DNA from: Alphaproteobacteria bacterium
GTDB taxonomy: Bacteria; Pseudomonadota; Alphaproteobacteria; Micavibrionales; Micavibrionaceae
Direction: 5' to 3'
Assembly (NCBI GenBank): GCA_020848095.1
Contig: JADLAT010000022.1
Location: forward strand, 1 to 64,000
DNA length: 64,000 nucleotides
In this document: one piece after another, positions 18,386 through 26,535 of the stretch
How positions within the stretch are numbered: the stretch's first letter is position 1
Layout: every line of letters begins with the position of its first letter
Translations under genes and position numbers: made by a program
Notes under the pieces: model-generated
The model's database searches: none
What the model was told of the DNA's origin: nothing
What the model saw: the letters and a program-made list of their open reading frames with translations, nothing else

Positions 18386-20233
18386 ATGGCAGACGATACA
18401 ACCACCAAGAAGTCGCCTCTGAATGACAACCGCAAAGCGGCGCGGGAACAGATGGAAAAAATGCCGGACCCGCTGGCACTTTCCCAGGCCCTCAGCAGCG
18501 CATACCAGCGTTCGCAACCGACCTTAATGGAAATTATGGAGCGTTACAAAACTCTCAACGCGGCGACCAGCGGCCAAACGCTGGAGCTGGATCCCATGAA
18601 CCTGCGGGAGGCCTCAGCCGACCTTATGGGTGCTATGGCGGCCAACCCTGTTAAATACTGGGCCATTCAAATAGAGCATGTCAGCAAGCAGGCCGCCCTC
18701 TGGCAAAGCAGTTTGAAGAAATTTCGTGGAGAAGAGGTAGAACCGGTCATAAAACCTGAAAAGGGTGATCGGCGCTTCAAGGGCAAGGACTGGGACGAAT
18801 CCGTCCTGTTTGATTTCATCAAGCAATACTATCTCCTCGCCTGCGATTTCGTAAACGAATCCATTGAAACAACCGAAGGCATCTCGCCACAGAGCAAAGC
18901 AAAACTATCCTTTGCCGCTAAATTATTCATGGAGGCGCTTTCCCCTTCAAACTTTATCATGACAAACCCCGAAGTGCTGCATGAAACCATTAAAACGGGC
19001 GGAGAAAATCTCGTCAAAGGCCTGCAAAACTTCAACGAAGATCTTGCCCGCGGCCATGGCGAGCTAAAAATCAGCACAACAGATTACGAATCCTTCCGCT
19101 TCGGGGAAAATATCGCCGCCACCCCGGGCAGCGTCGTCTACGAAAACGAGCTGATGCAGCTCATCCAATACAAACCCGCAACGCAAAAAGTATTCCGCCG
19201 CCCGCTCCTCATCATCCCGCCATGGATCAACAAATATTACATTCTGGACCTTAAACCCAAAGGCTCATTCATCGAATGGGCTGTGGAGCAGGGGCATACC
19301 GTGTTTTGCATATCCTGGGTCAACCCTGACGCAAAACTGGCGCAAAAACAGTTCGAGGATTACATGGCCCAAGGCGTCATCGCCGCCATGGATACGATAG
19401 AGGACATCACGGGGGAGCCCGATTGCAACGCCATCGGCTATTGCCTCGGTGGAACGCTTTTAACTGCAACCATGGCCGCGCTGGCCGAGAAGAAACAATC
19501 CAGCCGCATTGCCTCCGCAACCTTCTTCACCACGCTCATCGACTTTGAAGAAGCCGGAGAAATGAAGCTTTTCATGGATGAGGGACAGATAGAAGCCCTT
19601 GAAAAATCAATGAGCGTCAAGGGTGTTCTGGATGCAAAAGAGCTTCAACGTACATTCAGCCTGCTCCGCGCCAATGATATGATCTGGGCCTTTGTGATAA
19701 ACAACTACCTCATGGGAAAGGAGCCTTTCCCATTCGACCTGCTCTACTGGAATGATGATTCCACCAACATGCCGGCCGCCATGCACACCTACTACCTCAA
19801 AAACATGTACCGCGACAATCTGTTGGCTGTCCCGGGGGGGCTGAAAATGAATGGCGTCCCTATTGATGTCCATAAGATCAAAACGCCATGCTATTTCCTC
19901 TCAACAAAGGAAGATCACATCGCACCATGGAAAGCGACCTATAAAACCACACAAATGGTCAGCGGCCCTAAAACCTTCACCTTGGCGGCATCCGGTCATA
20001 TCGCCGGTGTTGTTAATCCACCGGGGAAAAACAAATACTGCTACTGGAGCGCGCAAGACACACCGGAAAAACCGGAAGACTGGCTTGAAAGCGCAAAGGA
20101 AACGCACGGCTCCTGGTGGCCGCACTGGCAGAAATGGACGAATGCCTACACCAGAGAGAAAATCCCAGCACGCGACATAAAAAAGTCGATAGAACCTGCG
20201 CCGGGGCGCTATGTTAAGGTTAAAAACCCCTAG
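18386..20233 (+). CDS. phaC: Poly(3-hydroxyalkanoate) synthase, class I
   Basis: Polymerises (R)-3-hydroxyacyl-CoA into storage polyester at the granule surface. The alpha/beta-hydrolase core has the PHA-synthase lipase box GYCLGG with the catalytic Cys codon at 19442-19444, the Asp in STKEDHIAPW and the His in SGHIAGVVNPP; LIIPPWINKYYILDLKP and WVNPDAKLA are family hallmarks. Length (615 residues from 18386) fits class I, which needs no PhaE or PhaR. The start is unclear: ATGs at 18320, 18365 and 18386 and a GTG at 18296 are in frame; I chose 18386 (MADDTTTKK) because AGG lies ten bases before it. phaA, phaB and phasin genes are absent here. An IS element sits immediately after the TAG stop. 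Confidence 0.92.
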   Translation: MADDTTTKKSPLNDNRKAAREQMEKMPDPLALSQALSSAYQRSQPTLMEIMERYKTLNAATSGQTLELDPMNLREASADLMGAMAANPVKYWAIQIEHVSKQAALWQSSLKKFRGEEVEPVIKPEKGDRRFKGKDWDESVLFDFIKQYYLLACDFVNESIETTEGISPQSKAKLSFAAKLFMEALSPSNFIMTNPEVLHETIKTGGENLVKGLQNFNEDLARGHGELKISTTDYESFRFGENIAATPGSVVYENELMQLIQYKPATQKVFRRPLLIIPPWINKYYILDLKPKGSFIEWAVEQGHTVFCISWVNPDAKLAQKQFEDYMAQGVIAAMDTIEDITGEPDCNAIGYCLGGTLLTATMAALAEKKQSSRIASATFFTTLIDFEEAGEMKLFMDEGQIEALEKSMSVKGVLDAKELQRTFSLLRANDMIWAFVINNYLMGKEPFPFDLLYWNDDSTNMPAAMHTYYLKNMYRDNLLAVPGGLKMNGVPIDVHKIKTPCYFLSTKEDHIAPWKATYKTTQMVSGPKTFTLAASGHIAGVVNPPGKNKYCYWSAQDTPEKPEDWLESAKETHGSWWPHWQKWTNAYTREKIPARDIKKSIEPAPGRYVKVKNP

Positions 20234-20250
20234 GTCGTGTTGACATTTAT
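20234..20250 (+). repeat. Left terminal inverted repeat of the IS
   Basis: GTCGTGTTGACATTTAT, matching the reverse complement of the right end at 14 of 17 positions; preceded by CTAG. Confidence 0.85.
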
Positions 20251-20312
20251 GATTCCTTTGAGAATCGAAATATGATTCACTGATACATGCCGGGGCAAGG
20301 AGGCCGGTATGT

Positions 20313-20684
20313 ATGGCAAGACGGGAACTGCGGAACGACCAGTGGCAGAAGATCAAAGACATTATACCGGGCAAGCGTTCTGATCCCGGCCGGACGGCAG
20401 CGGATACGCGGCTGTTTATAGATGCGGTATTGTGGATTGCCCGCACGGGGGCGCATTGGCGAGAGCTTCCGCCTGAGCTTGGCAAGTGGAACAGCGTGTT
20501 CATCCGTTATAACCGCTGGTGCGCGTCTGGTGTCTGGGAACGCCTGTTTACGGCGCTGTCGGCTGACCCTGACTTTGAATATATAATGATCGACAGTTCT
20601 ATCGTTAAGGCCCACCAGCACAGCGCGGGAGCAAAAGGGGGACTCAGAATACGGAAGCCATTGGCCGTTCAAGAGGCGGCCTGA
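20313..20684 (+). CDS. IS5-family transposase, N-terminal frame (orfA)
   Basis: First frame of the transposase, 123 residues. It begins ARRELRNDQWQKIKDIIPG, contains GAHWRELPPELGKWNSVFIRYNRW (the DUF4096/IS5 N-terminal domain) and the first catalytic Asp in IMIDSSIVKAHQH. The start is backed by AAGGAGG at 20297-20303, nine bases before the ATG. After AGAKGG the frame runs into 15 unrelated residues and a TGA. At 20633-20641 the sequence AAAAGGGGG allows a -1 slip (A AAA GGG) into the frame of orfB, which restores the family sequence exactly. This looks like programmed frameshifting, not decay. Confidence 0.9.
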   Translation: MARRELRNDQWQKIKDIIPGKRSDPGRTAADTRLFIDAVLWIARTGAHWRELPPELGKWNSVFIRYNRWCASGVWERLFTALSADPDFEYIMIDSSIVKAHQHSAGAKGGLRIRKPLAVQEAA

Positions 20685-21067
20685 GTACGAAAATCCACGC
20701 CGCCTGCGATGCCCTCGGCAACCCCTTGCGGTTCATACTGACGCCCGGCCAGACATCGGATTACACACCGGCCCTGCCGCTGATCGACGGCATAAAAACA
20801 AAAGCCGTTCTGGCTGACCGGGGTTATGACAGCGACGCCATTGTGGAGGCCGTAACCGCCATGAATGCGCAGGCCGTCATTCCACCACGGACAAACCGCA
20901 TCGTCCAAAGAGAATGCTATTATGCGCTGTATGCGGAGCGCAATCTGGTTGAGCGCCTGTTTAACAAACTCAAACATTATAGGGGGCTGGCCACAAGATA
21001 CTGCAAACGCGCCAGAAACTTCCTGGGACTTCTTTATATCGCCTCCACTGTCCTTTGGCTGAAATGA
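20639..21067 (+). CDS. IS5-family transposase, C-terminal frame (orfB, read by -1 frameshift)
   Basis: Second half of the transposase in the -1 frame. Reading from the slip site gives GTQNTEAIGRSRGGLSTKIH and then ALGNPLRFILTPGQTSDY, the normal IS5 sequence, followed by the second catalytic Asp (VLADRGYDSD) and the Glu region NLVERLFNKLKHYRGLATRY. The usual TRYDK is TRYCK here, so one conserved Asp is a Cys; this residue is outside the DDE triad. A separate protein could start at TTG 20726 but has no ribosome-binding site. The stop is 13 bases before the right end of the element. Confidence 0.88.
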   Translation, partial: GTQNTEAIGRSRGGLSTKIHAACDALGNPLRFILTPGQTSDYTPALPLIDGIKTKAVLADRGYDSDAIVEAVTAMNAQAVIPPRTNRIVQRECYYALYAERNLVERLFNKLKHYRGLATRYCKRARNFLGLLYIASTVLWLK

Positions 21068-21080
21068 ATGTCAACAGAAC
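21064..21080 (-). repeat. Right terminal inverted repeat of the IS
   Basis: Reads GTTCTGTTGACATTCAT on the minus strand and is followed on the plus strand by the CTAG target duplication at 21081-21084. Confidence 0.85.
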
Positions 21081-21107
21081 CTAGGCCAAGACCATAAGCT
21101 CACAAGC

Positions 21108-21136
21108 AAAAAGCGCCCCGAAAGAGGCGCTTTTTT
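21108..21136 (+). terminator. Bidirectional terminator between the IS and rpsI
   Basis: AAAAAGCGCC (21108-21117) and GGCGCTTTTT (21126-21135) form a 10-bp stem with an 8-base loop. A T run follows on the plus strand and, because of the A run, also on the minus strand. Before the IS inserted it was probably the shared terminator of phaC and the convergent rplM-rpsI operon. Confidence 0.8.
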
Positions 21137-21202
21137 ATCACTTCGTGTTCACCCTTGAGCATCTTGGTAGAGGAGAAAACAACAAAGCAACCAGAAATAA
21201 TT

Positions 21203-21730
21203 TTAGCGTTTAGCCCATTGTTTCGTCCGGCGCGCTTTGTGCTTGCCGACTTTCTTACGCTCAACAACGCGGCTGTCACGCGTCAGCATACCAGCCTTCT
21301 TAAGGGCTGCCCGCATCTCGGGGCTATAGTTTTCCAAAGCGCGGGAAATCCCATGACGCACTGCGCCAGCCTGCCCGGATAAACCGCCGCCTTTAACGGT
21401 GCAAACCACATCAAAACTTCCGACGGAATCCACAATCAGGAAGGGCTGGTTCAAAACCAGACGCTGCGTCTGGCGGGCAAAATAAACCGCCTGATCACGG
21501 CCATTGACCGTAACCTTGCCACTACCTCTTTTAACCCAGACCCGCGCCACGGCATCCTTACGGCGCCCGGTCGCATAAGCACGGCCCAGCTTGTCAATTT
21601 TAGGCTGTTTCGGGCCATCTTCCGTTTGCGAAGACTCTGGAACCTTTGCGGCATTCTCCGGTGTGGCATTCGCCACGCTTCCTAAATCCTTAAGGTCTTT
21701 TACTGCTGTTTGTTCTTTTTTATCGGCCAT
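21203..21730 (-). CDS. rpsI: 30S ribosomal protein S9
   Basis: Small-subunit protein whose C-terminal tail reaches the P-site tRNA. The conserved domain occupies the last 130 residues: [19 protein letters not shown], the [19 protein letters not shown] region and the basic tail ending in [11 protein letters not shown]. The usual ending is QFSKR; here it is QWAKR. An N-terminal extension of about 47 residues, acidic and Ala/Glu/Pro-rich, precedes the domain; extensions of this sort occur in alphaproteobacteria. The start has AGAGGG about seven bases upstream. It follows rplM by 12 bases in the standard operon. Confidence 0.97.
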   Translation of the reverse strand: MADKKEQTAVKDLKDLGSVANATPENAAKVPESSQTEDGPKQPKIDKLGRAYATGRRKDAVARVWVKRGSGKVTVNGRDQAVYFARQTQRLVLNQPFLIVDSVGSFDVVCTVKGGGLSGQAGAVRHGISRALENYSPEMRAALKKAGMLTRDSRVVERKKVGKHKARRTKQWAKR

Positions 21731-21742
21731 TGATCTGCCCTC

Positions 21743-22204
21743 TTACCTTTTGTTCTTCGGGTTCATTGAAGCAACGTCCAGCACTTCCGGCTGCTGTGCT
21801 TCGTGTGGGTGCGTGGCATCCGGATAAACGCGCAGATTACCGAAAACACGGCTCCCCAACGGTCCTCTGGGCAACATGCGCTCTACAGCCTTTTCAACCA
21901 CGCGCTCAGGAAATTTACCATCCAGAATCTGCGCCTTCGTGCGCTGCTTGATCCCGCCGGGATAACCCGTGTGCCAGTAAAAAATGTCGTTCTCACGCTT
22001 GTTCCCGGTCAGCTTGACCTTACGCGCGTTAATCACAATCACATTGTCACCACCATCAACATGGGGCGTAAAGGTCGGCTTATGCTTGCCGCGCAGACGC
22101 GTTGCGACAATACTGGCAAGGCGGCCCAGAACAACGTCCTCGGCATCGACCAAAATCCATTTCTTCTCAACGTCCGCCGGTTTGGCAGAATATGTTTTTG
22201 TCAT
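21743..22204 (-). CDS. rplM: 50S ribosomal protein L13
   Basis: Early-assembling large-subunit protein. The 153 residues show [16 protein letters not shown], the [19 protein letters not shown] stretch, YWHTGYPGG and [20 protein letters not shown], all hallmarks of L13. AAGGAA lies eight bases before the ATG, and a good sigma-70-type promoter precedes it at 22237-22265. The C-terminus has a short extension ([15 protein letters not shown]) relative to the E. coli protein, as in other alphaproteobacteria. Confidence 0.98.
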   Translation of the reverse strand: MTKTYSAKPADVEKKWILVDAEDVVLGRLASIVATRLRGKHKPTFTPHVDGGDNVIVINARKVKLTGNKRENDIFYWHTGYPGGIKQRTKAQILDGKFPERVVEKAVERMLPRGPLGSRVFGNLRVYPDATHPHEAQQPEVLDVASMNPKNKR

Positions 22205-22236
22205 GTTTTTCGTTCCTTATTCTCGAAAGTGAGGCG

Positions 22237-22265
22237 TTTATGCCCCAATACACCGGCAGTGTCAA
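22237..22265 (-). promoter_or_regulatory. Sigma-70-type promoter of rplM-rpsI
   Basis: On the minus strand a perfect -35 box TTGACA (22260-22265) is separated by 17 bases from CATAAA (22237-22242, four of six consensus bases). Transcription would start about 25 bases before the rplM ATG. Confidence 0.6.
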
Positions 22266-22290
22266 CAAAAATGAATAAAAACAGGGCCCT

Positions 22291-22313
22291 AAAAATAAGG
22301 TATTGAGATACCT
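22291..22313 (-). terminator. Terminator of cutA
   Basis: Minus-strand hairpin AGGTAT / ATACCT (22308-22313 and 22298-22303) with a 4-base loop followed by TTATTTTT; it overlaps the cutA stop codon and separates cutA from the rplM promoter. Confidence 0.6.
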
Positions 22314-22620
22314 ATCTCGCCACAGTCTCCTGAATAACCCACCGCAAAAACAGCTCTGGCGCGGCATGAATGGGAACACAAACAACGCACGGACAATCAT
22401 AGCTATGCCGCTCAAGAATAGCCGCCTCGGCCGCTGCAAATAAATCGCTGCGCGTTTTGTAAATGACAACGACTTCCTGCGCGTCACTTATTTCCCCCTG
22501 CCAGTGAAACAATGCACGGTGCCCGGCCATGATATTGGCGCACGCAACCAATCGTGCCGCCAGCAAGGCACGCGAAACATCCTCAGCCTCTTGCGCCGAT
22601 GGATAAGTCACATAAATCAT
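22312..22620 (-). CDS. cutA: CutA1-family divalent-cation tolerance protein
   Basis: Small trimeric protein of the CutA1 family, linked to copper tolerance in E. coli although its molecular role is not settled. From the ATG at 22620 it has 102 residues: MIYVTYPSAQEAEDVSRALL, RLVACANIM, ALFHWQGEI, EVVVIYKTRSDLF, the HSYDCPCVVCVPI segment and a final FLRWVIQETV. AGGAA lies seven bases before this ATG. The frame stays open to 22662, with further ATGs at 22635 and 22662, but these have no good ribosome-binding site. It sits between the ribosomal operon and two tRNA genes. Confidence 0.88.
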   Translation of the reverse strand: MIYVTYPSAQEAEDVSRALLAARLVACANIMAGHRALFHWQGEISDAQEVVVIYKTRSDLFAAAEAAILERHSYDCPCVVCVPIHAAPELFLRWVIQETVAR

Positions 22621-22700
22621 CACAATTTCCTGCATGAACAATCGCCCGTATTTCGCGTTCAAACGGCATTCAATGATATTTTAGAAGAACTGTACAACAA

Positions 22701-22777
22701 TGGTCGGGGCGAGAGGATTCGAACCTCCGGCCTCTACGTCCCGAACGTAGCGCTCTACCAGACTGAGCTACGCCCCG
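22701..22777 (-). tRNA. tRNA-Pro (anticodon CGG)
   Basis: A 77-base cloverleaf on the minus strand: acceptor CGGGGCG/CGCCCCG, anticodon stem CTACG/CGTAG around loop TTCGGGA, giving anticodon CGG, T-arm GGAGG TTCGAAT CCTCT, and an encoded CCA (22701-22703). The C1-G72 pair and A73 are the proline identity elements. It reads CCG codons. Confidence 0.96.
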
Positions 22778-22865
22778 ACTAAAATTCTTGGCATTCACGA
22801 CACAGGCCCGTCCACACAGCATAAGCAAAGCTTTGCACATCATCGTCAGGCTGTAAAAATGTAAA

Positions 22866-22942
22866 TGGTCGGAACGAGAGGATTTGAACCTCCGACCCCT
22901 TGCACCCCATGCAAGTGCGCTACCAGGCTGCGCCACGTTCCG
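22866..22942 (-). tRNA. tRNA-Pro (anticodon GGG)
   Basis: A 77-base cloverleaf on the minus strand: acceptor CGGAACG/CGTTCCG, anticodon stem CTTGC/GCAAG around loop ATGGGGT, giving anticodon GGG, T-arm GGAGG TTCAAAT CCTCT, encoded CCA at 22866-22868. C1-G72 and A73 support proline. It reads CCC and CCU and lies 88 bases upstream of the CGG isoacceptor; a TATAAG box about 20 bases upstream may belong to its promoter. Confidence 0.96.
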
Positions 22943-22996
22943 CCAGAAGTTAAGGCCTGTCTTATAGGGTTTTTAAGGCCCGCGCAAATTAAAAAA

Positions 22997-23590
22997 TCAA
23001 TCCGCTTTGATAAGGCCGCGAATCTCCTTCAACTCAACCAGCACGGTCTGGAGCAAGGAACGCTGCGCCGTGTTCATGGCCACACTCCCGCGGACAGAGG
23101 CCTGCACTTTCTGAGCCCCGGACTGTTCATTGCCGTTATGTGCCTGCGCTGCTGCGCCTTCCTGCAAAAGCCCGGCACGCCCCTTTTCCTTCAAAAGCTT
23201 TTGCACGCCTTTAATGGTGTAGCCTTCGGTATAGAGCAAATGATGAATCCGCCGGAGTAATTCCAGATCCTCAGGCCGGTAATACCGCCGGCCGCCGCCA
23301 CGCTTAAGCGGACGAATCTGGGAGAATTTGGTTTCCCAAAACCTGAGAACATGCTGCTGCACGTCCAGAGCATCGGCCACTTCGCTGATGGTTTTAAAAG
23401 CGCCCGGCGCTTTCTTTGCCGGCGCTGCCGCCTGCTGCGGGGCCGGGGAAGAGGCCAAAGGCCGCGGTGGAGAAGATTTTTCTTCAATTACGCGCCCGGT
23501 CAACGGCGTTTTGTTCACGGGGCGCACCATACCCGCAATGCTGCCTGTGATTTTTTTATGGTTTGCATCCGCCGAGGGCTTCGTACTCAT
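22997..23590 (-). CDS. MerR-family transcriptional regulator
   Basis: Predicted DNA-binding regulator of 197 residues. A Pro/Ala-rich N-terminal stretch of about 60 residues leads into a MerR helix-turn-helix domain at about 65-135: [22 protein letters not shown], then [23 protein letters not shown] and a [13 protein letters not shown] segment. A low-complexity linker and a C-terminal helix ([14 protein letters not shown]) follow; there is no cysteine-based metal site, so it is not a metal sensor of the MerR/CueR kind. AAGGAG nine bases before the ATG fixes the start. A MerR gene after ihfA is a fixed feature of many alphaproteobacteria; its target is unknown to me. Confidence 0.9.
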   Translation of the reverse strand: MSTKPSADANHKKITGSIAGMVRPVNKTPLTGRVIEEKSSPPRPLASSPAPQQAAAPAKKAPGAFKTISEVADALDVQQHVLRFWETKFSQIRPLKRGGGRRYYRPEDLELLRRIHHLLYTEGYTIKGVQKLLKEKGRAGLLQEGAAAQAHNGNEQSGAQKVQASVRGSVAMNTAQRSLLQTVLVELKEIRGLIKAD

Positions 23591-23640
23591 CTCATATATC
23601 TCCTTAAATTTTGCACAATTGCGTGCAAAACGCCAAATGC

Positions 23641-23940
23641 CTAACCCTGCTCACCGTTGATACGGTCCTTAAGAACGTGAGAGGCTCTAAAAACCAGAAC
23701 CTTACGCGGCAAAATGGGAACTTCTATACCGGTCTTCGGGTTGCGACCAATGCGCTCCCCCTTCTCCCGAACGGAAAAGCTGCCGAACGAAGAGATTTTC
23801 ACCGTATCCCCGCCGACAAGCGCCGCTGATATTTCCTCAAGCACCGCTTCCACCAGATCCGAAGATTCGTTGCGCGAAAGCCCGACCTGCTCATAAACAG
23901 ATTCAGCCAGATCCGCGCGTGTAACTGTACGGTTATCCAT
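23641..23940 (-). CDS. ihfA: Integration host factor subunit alpha
   Basis: DNA-bending nucleoid protein, partner of IHF beta. From the ATG at 23940 it has 99 residues, the usual IhfA length: [46 protein letters not shown] with the DNA-intercalating Pro loop, and a C-terminal helix. GGAG seven bases before this ATG supports the start; an ATG three bases earlier and a TTG at 23952 are alternatives. Upstream, TTGACG and a weak TAGTTT with 17-base spacing may be the promoter. MerR follows 50 bases later. Confidence 0.95.
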   Translation of the reverse strand: MDNRTVTRADLAESVYEQVGLSRNESSDLVEAVLEEISAALVGGDTVKISSFGSFSVREKGERIGRNPKTGIEVPILPRKVLVFRASHVLKDRINGEQG

Positions 23941-24091
23941 CATTTTCTCCAAAATTCAAACGTATAATATAAACTAGCGGGAAGGCGAATATTCGTCAAT
24001 GCAAAGAAAGCGCCCATCCCCAAAAAATGATTCCACATCAAAGATTAAGAGGGCCATCTTAAAGAAAAAACCGCGGAGACACCCTCCTCCA

Positions 24092-25063
24092 CTAGAACCT
24101 GAGTAGCGCCGCGCCCCAGGTCAACCCGCCGCCCATAGCTTCCAACAAGATCAGGTCGCCTTTTTTAATCCGCCCGTCCGACACCGCCTCATGCAGCGCC
24201 AAAGGAATAGAGGCCGCCGATGTATTCCCGTGACGTTCCACCGTAACAATCACCTTATCCATACCCATGCCCAGCTTCTTGGCAGTTGCCTCAATGATTC
24301 GGATATTGGCCTGATGCGGAACCAGCCAGTCCAGCGCCGCCGCATCAATGCCGGCGCTGGCAAGCGCCTCATTCACCACATCGGCCATATACTGCACTGC
24401 GTATTTAAAAACTTCGCGTCCTTGCATGACAATATGGCCGCTCCGACCTGTGCTGGACGGTCCGCCATCTGTATGAAGTAACCCGGCCTGATTACCGTTC
24501 GCATAAAGATGCGTGGACAAAATACCACGATCCGCATTGCCCCCCTGCCCTTTATCGGCCTCCAAAATCACGGCGCCCGCGCCATCAGCAAACAAAACGC
24601 AAGTCGTACGGTCACTCCAATCAATAATGGAAGACATTTTTTCTGCGCCAATAACCAAAATCCGCGCCGCCTGCCCACGCACAATGAAATTATCCGCCAC
24701 GCTCAAGGCGTAAACAAATCCTGTGCAAACGGCTTGCACATCAAAGGCCAGCCCCGGCGATATACCAAGCGCCGCCTGCACCTTGACCGCCACGGCTGGA
24801 AAAGTCTGATCCGGCGTTGTCGTCGCCACAATCACGCCATCAATATCCTCCGGGGCCAATCCGGAGTTTTTTAGAGCCATGCGCCCGGCGTGAATAGCCA
24901 GATCCGCCGTCGTTTCATCATCGGCGGCAATATGGCGCGCCTTAATACCGCTGCGCTGAAAAATCCAATCATCGCTCGTCTCGACCATTTTTTCGAGATC
25001 CTGATTCGTCAGGATTTTTTTCGGCAAATACGCACCAGTGGCCTTGATTACAGAGCGGATCAT
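24092..25063 (-). CDS. fabH: 3-oxoacyl-ACP synthase III (FabH)
   Basis: Starts fatty-acid chains by condensing acetyl-CoA with malonyl-ACP. The 323-residue protein has [18 protein letters not shown] at the N-terminus, [12 protein letters not shown], the catalytic Cys in [12 protein letters not shown] (about residue 113), the catalytic His in [10 protein letters not shown] and Asn in [12 protein letters not shown]. It begins 15 bases downstream of plsX, the standard order plsX-fabH. Confidence 0.96.
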   Translation of the reverse strand: MIRSVIKATGAYLPKKILTNQDLEKMVETSDDWIFQRSGIKARHIAADDETTADLAIHAGRMALKNSGLAPEDIDGVIVATTTPDQTFPAVAVKVQAALGISPGLAFDVQAVCTGFVYALSVADNFIVRGQAARILVIGAEKMSSIIDWSDRTTCVLFADGAGAVILEADKGQGGNADRGILSTHLYANGNQAGLLHTDGGPSSTGRSGHIVMQGREVFKYAVQYMADVVNEALASAGIDAAALDWLVPHQANIRIIEATAKKLGMGMDKVIVTVERHGNTSAASIPLALHEAVSDGRIKKGDLILLEAMGGGLTWGAALLRF

Positions 25064-25078
25064 TTATTTTTCTTTATG

Positions 25079-26125
25079 TTAGAGACTATCTTGAGAGTGG
25101 AAGGATTCCTGCGTCATGAGATGGTTTATATCATGCGCAACCGTTCCGATATAGTCCTGTTCCGCCAGCCCCACCGCCAGCTTGACCGCGCTCGAAAACG
25201 CAAGCGCATCGCAGCCGCCGTGACTTTTAATACACACACCGTTCAACCCCAGAAAAACACCGCCGTTATAACGGCGCGGATCGAGCCTGTCCCGGAAGCG
25301 CCGCAGGGCAAAAAAGGCCAGCAACCCGCCAACCAGCGCGAAAGGGTCGCTCTTGATAAACTTCTTGAAATAATGCCGCGTCAGCTTACCCACGCCCTCC
25401 GCCGTCTTCAGGGCAATATTTCCGGCATATCCATCGCTCACCACCACGTCCACAGTGCCGTTGGTGATATCATTGCCCTCGACAAAACCGTAATACCGCC
25501 CCGAAAAGTCAATGCGAGACAGAATTTTTGCCGCCTGCCGAACATGGTCCGGCCCCTTCATATCTTCGGAGCCCACATTCAAAAGCCCGACGCTTGGCAT
25601 TTCAATATTTTTATAAATACGGGCAAAAGTTGCGCCGAGCACAGCAAACTGCACAAGATTTTCAGCATCAACCAGAACATTCGCACCCAGATCAAGCATA
25701 ACCGTTTCCCCTTCAAACGAGGGAAGAACGCTCGCCAGCGCGGGGCGATGAACACCGGGCAACGGCTTTAAGACCAGCTTGGCCAGCGCCATCAATGCGC
25801 CCGTATTACCGGCAGAGACAACCGCCGAAGCGCGTCCGTCCTGCACCGCCTCCACAGCCATGCGCATCGAGCTGCCCTTGCTGGAGCGCAGGGCAATCGA
25901 GGGTTTTTCATCACCACGCACCGTTTTATCCGTGTGATACAAGACACTGGCGGCCTTCAAGGCCGGGTATTTGTCCAAAAGCGGCTTTAGAATGATCTCA
26001 TCCCCGAAAATCAAAAAACCCACTTGCGGGTTTTCCTGAAGGGCCAGCGCAGCCCCCGGAATCGTACTCTCCGGACCGTGATCGCCGCCCATGGCATCCA
26101 AAGCTATCCTTACAGGCGAAGACAA
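25079..26125 (-). CDS. plsX: Phosphate acyltransferase PlsX
   Basis: Converts acyl-ACP to acyl-phosphate, feeding PlsY in phospholipid synthesis. The 348-residue protein shows IALDAMGGDHGP, GNTGALMALAKLVL, PALASVLPSFEG, LLNVGSEDMKG, FVEGNDITNG and a C-terminal NYIGTV-like end. The start codon is TTG at 26125; AGGAA about six bases upstream supports it and the next Met is inside the conserved GGDHGPE motif. It lies between rpmF and fabH in the usual order. Confidence 0.95.
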   Translation of the reverse strand: MSSPVRIALDAMGGDHGPESTIPGAALALQENPQVGFLIFGDEIILKPLLDKYPALKAASVLYHTDKTVRGDEKPSIALRSSKGSSMRMAVEAVQDGRASAVVSAGNTGALMALAKLVLKPLPGVHRPALASVLPSFEGETVMLDLGANVLVDAENLVQFAVLGATFARIYKNIEMPSVGLLNVGSEDMKGPDHVRQAAKILSRIDFSGRYYGFVEGNDITNGTVDVVVSDGYAGNIALKTAEGVGKLTRHYFKKFIKSDPFALVGGLLAFFALRRFRDRLDPRRYNGGVFLGLNGVCIKSHGGCDALAFSSAVKLAVGLAEQDYIGTVAHDINHLMTQESFHSQDSL

Positions 26126-26164
26126 ATGAGATTCCTCTTACGAGTGACAGATTACAGAAAACAC

Positions 26165-26188
26165 AAAATGCCCGTCAGAGGGCATTTT
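26165..26188 (-). terminator. Hairpin between rpmF and plsX
   Basis: AAAATGCCC (26165-26173) and GGGCATTTT (26180-26188), a perfect 9-bp stem with a 6-base loop, A/T-rich at the base. On the minus strand it would end or attenuate the rpmF transcript before plsX. Confidence 0.6.
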
Positions 26189-26229
26189 GAAGATAGCAAA
26201 CGCAGTGTAAAAAGTCACAGCTAAAAAAT

Positions 26230-26409
26230 CTAGCCGCGCCCCTCAATAACCTGCCTGCCTTTATATGTACCAGATTTCAAATCAATGTGATGACGACGCT
26301 TTGGCTCACCGGAACTCGCATCTTCCACCCAGTTCTCAGGTGTCAAAGCATCGTGGGAACGGCGCATATTACGTTTTGATTTGCTTGTTTTTCTCTTGGG
26401 AACAGCCAT
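26230..26409 (-). CDS. rpmF: 50S ribosomal protein L32
   Basis: A 59-residue protein, too short for most automatic cut-offs but clear: it starts [20 protein letters not shown], continues with [21 protein letters not shown] and ends with [11 protein letters not shown]. The CxxC zinc motif of some L32 proteins is absent, as in other alphaproteobacteria. It is located between the YceD-like gene (26536-27135) and plsX, its conserved place. Confidence 0.96.
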   Translation of the reverse strand: MAVPKRKTSKSKRNMRRSHDALTPENWVEDASSGEPKRRHHIDLKSGTYKGRQVIEGRG

Positions 26410-26535
26410 GGCTGAAATCCTTTATATCTTGTTGTAAACCCTACAGGAACCAGCTTGATACTCAATTTAAAACCCAAGCGCAAGGAAAAAGAACAAATTT
26501 CGTGATGCCTGGCACACCGCGCGCGCCTTTAAGCT

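Larger units (their letters stand above)
20234..21080 (+). mobile_element. IS5-family insertion sequence (IS427-like), complete
   Basis: An 847-base element bounded by imperfect inverted repeats (20234-20250 and 21064-21080, 14 of 17 matching, core TGTTGACATT) and flanked by the 4-base target duplication CTAG at 20230-20233 and 21081-21084. It carries two overlapping frames that together form a DDE transposase joined by a -1 frameshift, the organisation known for the IS427 group of IS5. Both ends, the duplication and the reading frames are intact, so the copy may be active and fairly recent. It landed so that the left CTAG contains the TAG stop codon of phaC, leaving that gene unchanged but pushing its likely terminator 850 bases away. 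Confidence 0.9.

Noticed and set aside
18386..20233. phaC truncated by the IS
   Set aside because: The stop codon is part of the duplicated target CTAG, so the original TAG stop is kept and the protein has normal class I length.
20313..21067. Transposase as a broken pseudogene
   Set aside because: The frame change coincides with a slippery tract and fits known IS427-group organisation; ends, repeats and catalytic residues are intact.
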